Shown piece by piece: positions 63,938 through 64,000 of a stretch of DNA of 64,000 nucleotides. The notes below the pieces were generated by a model. That model ran no database searches. It was not told the origin of the DNA and saw only the letters and a program-made list of their open reading frames with translations. The DNA comes from an uncultured Sutterella sp. (GTDB lineage: Bacteria > Pseudomonadota > Gammaproteobacteria > Burkholderiales > Burkholderiaceae_F). The position numbers and the translations under genes are program-made. Positions within the stretch are counted from its first letter, which is position 1. Every line of letters starts with the position of its first letter. The stretch is from contig UQUR01000004.1 in assembly GCA_900544345.1 (NCBI GenBank), forward strand, positions 1 through 64,000, in the 5' to 3' direction.

Positions 63938-63943
63938 TATAAT
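63938..63943 (+). promoter_or_regulatory. -10 box of the last gene
   Basis: Perfect TATAAT 30 bp before the ATG at 63973; no clear -35, since the region upstream is the terminator. Confidence 0.45.
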
Positions 63944-63972
63944 CAAAACTTTCCTTCTAAAAAAGAAAAAAG

Positions 63973-64000
63973 ATGCTTATTGAACGTAAAGATTTAATAA
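63973..64000 (+). CDS. Start of an unidentified gene (3' end outside window)
   Basis: An ATG with an A/G-rich upstream stretch and a -10 box at suitable distance opens a frame reading MLIERKDLI to the window end. Nine codons are too few for identification. Confidence 0.35.

Overview
The window is a chromosomal segment of a Gram-negative, most likely an anaerobic or microaerophilic gut betaproteobacterium of the Burkholderiales (Sutterella/Parasutterella-like). This rests on betaproteobacterial synteny (lptD-surA-ksgA, dusB-fis-purH, miaB-ybeZ-ybeY-corC-lnt, ompA-mupP-gyrA, rpsA-ihfB), two general porins with the leader MKKTLAAVAVLGAFAG, a flavodoxin-type menaquinone-linked HemG, an anaerobe-type BioB, and a moderate GC content. 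Almost all of it is core genome. I see no insertion sequence, prophage or CRISPR array. The species call is inference.

Layout. 1-4 kb: end of pgi, then the LPS-core genes waaC-waaA overlapping thiD. 4.1-5.9 kb: tRNA-Met, then the only clearly accessory gene, a RhuM-family protein, and an acetyltransferase downstream of bioB (minus). 7-9 kb: two tandem UspA proteins. 9.3-14.3 kb: pheS-pheT-ihfA-merR and tRNA-Pro. 14.5-17.7 kb (minus): a beta-propeller-like protein, rph, rdgB, hemW. 18-20.8 kb: two paralogous porins, the first behind a promoter whose spacer holds a nine-G run. 21.1-31.3 kb: miaB-ybeZ-ybeY-corC-lnt, glyQ-glyS, plsC, a YgjP-type metallopeptidase. 31.3-35.8 kb (minus): lptD-surA-ksgA without pdxA. 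35.9-37.6 kb: amgK-murU. 37.7-40.7 kb: dusB-fis-purH. 40.8-43.3 kb: tolB-pal-cpoB. 43.4-46.8 kb: malic enzyme, scpA, a TerC protein. 46.8-49.8 kb (minus): a three-gene unit of DUF997 protein, sodium:solute symporter and C45-type amide hydrolase, with a promoter and palindrome in front. 50-55.4 kb (minus): fadD, hemG, mupP-like phosphatase, ompA, mtaD-like deaminase. 55.6-61.2 kb: gyrA, cmk, rpsA, ihfB. 61.4-64 kb: an unidentified membrane protein paired with an M20 amidohydrolase, then the first codons of another gene.

How the genes fit together. Envelope biogenesis dominates: LPS core (waaC, waaA), LPS and outer-membrane-protein assembly (lptD, surA), lipoprotein maturation (lnt), Tol-Pal, porins and OmpA. 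amgK and murU, with a MupP-like phosphatase 15 kb away, make up the anabolic muropeptide recycling route. Translation is well represented (pheST, glyQS, rpsA, ksgA, miaB, dusB, ybeY, rph, two tRNAs), as are the nucleoid proteins Fis and both IHF subunits. hemW, hemG and the unusual bioB point to low-oxygen, menaquinone-based physiology.

The observations most worth checking are the poly-G porin promoter, the symporter/C45-hydrolase operon with its palindrome, Met at the GyrA Ser83 position, the Cys-to-Ser change in BioB, and the structured rpsA leader without a Shine-Dalgarno sequence.
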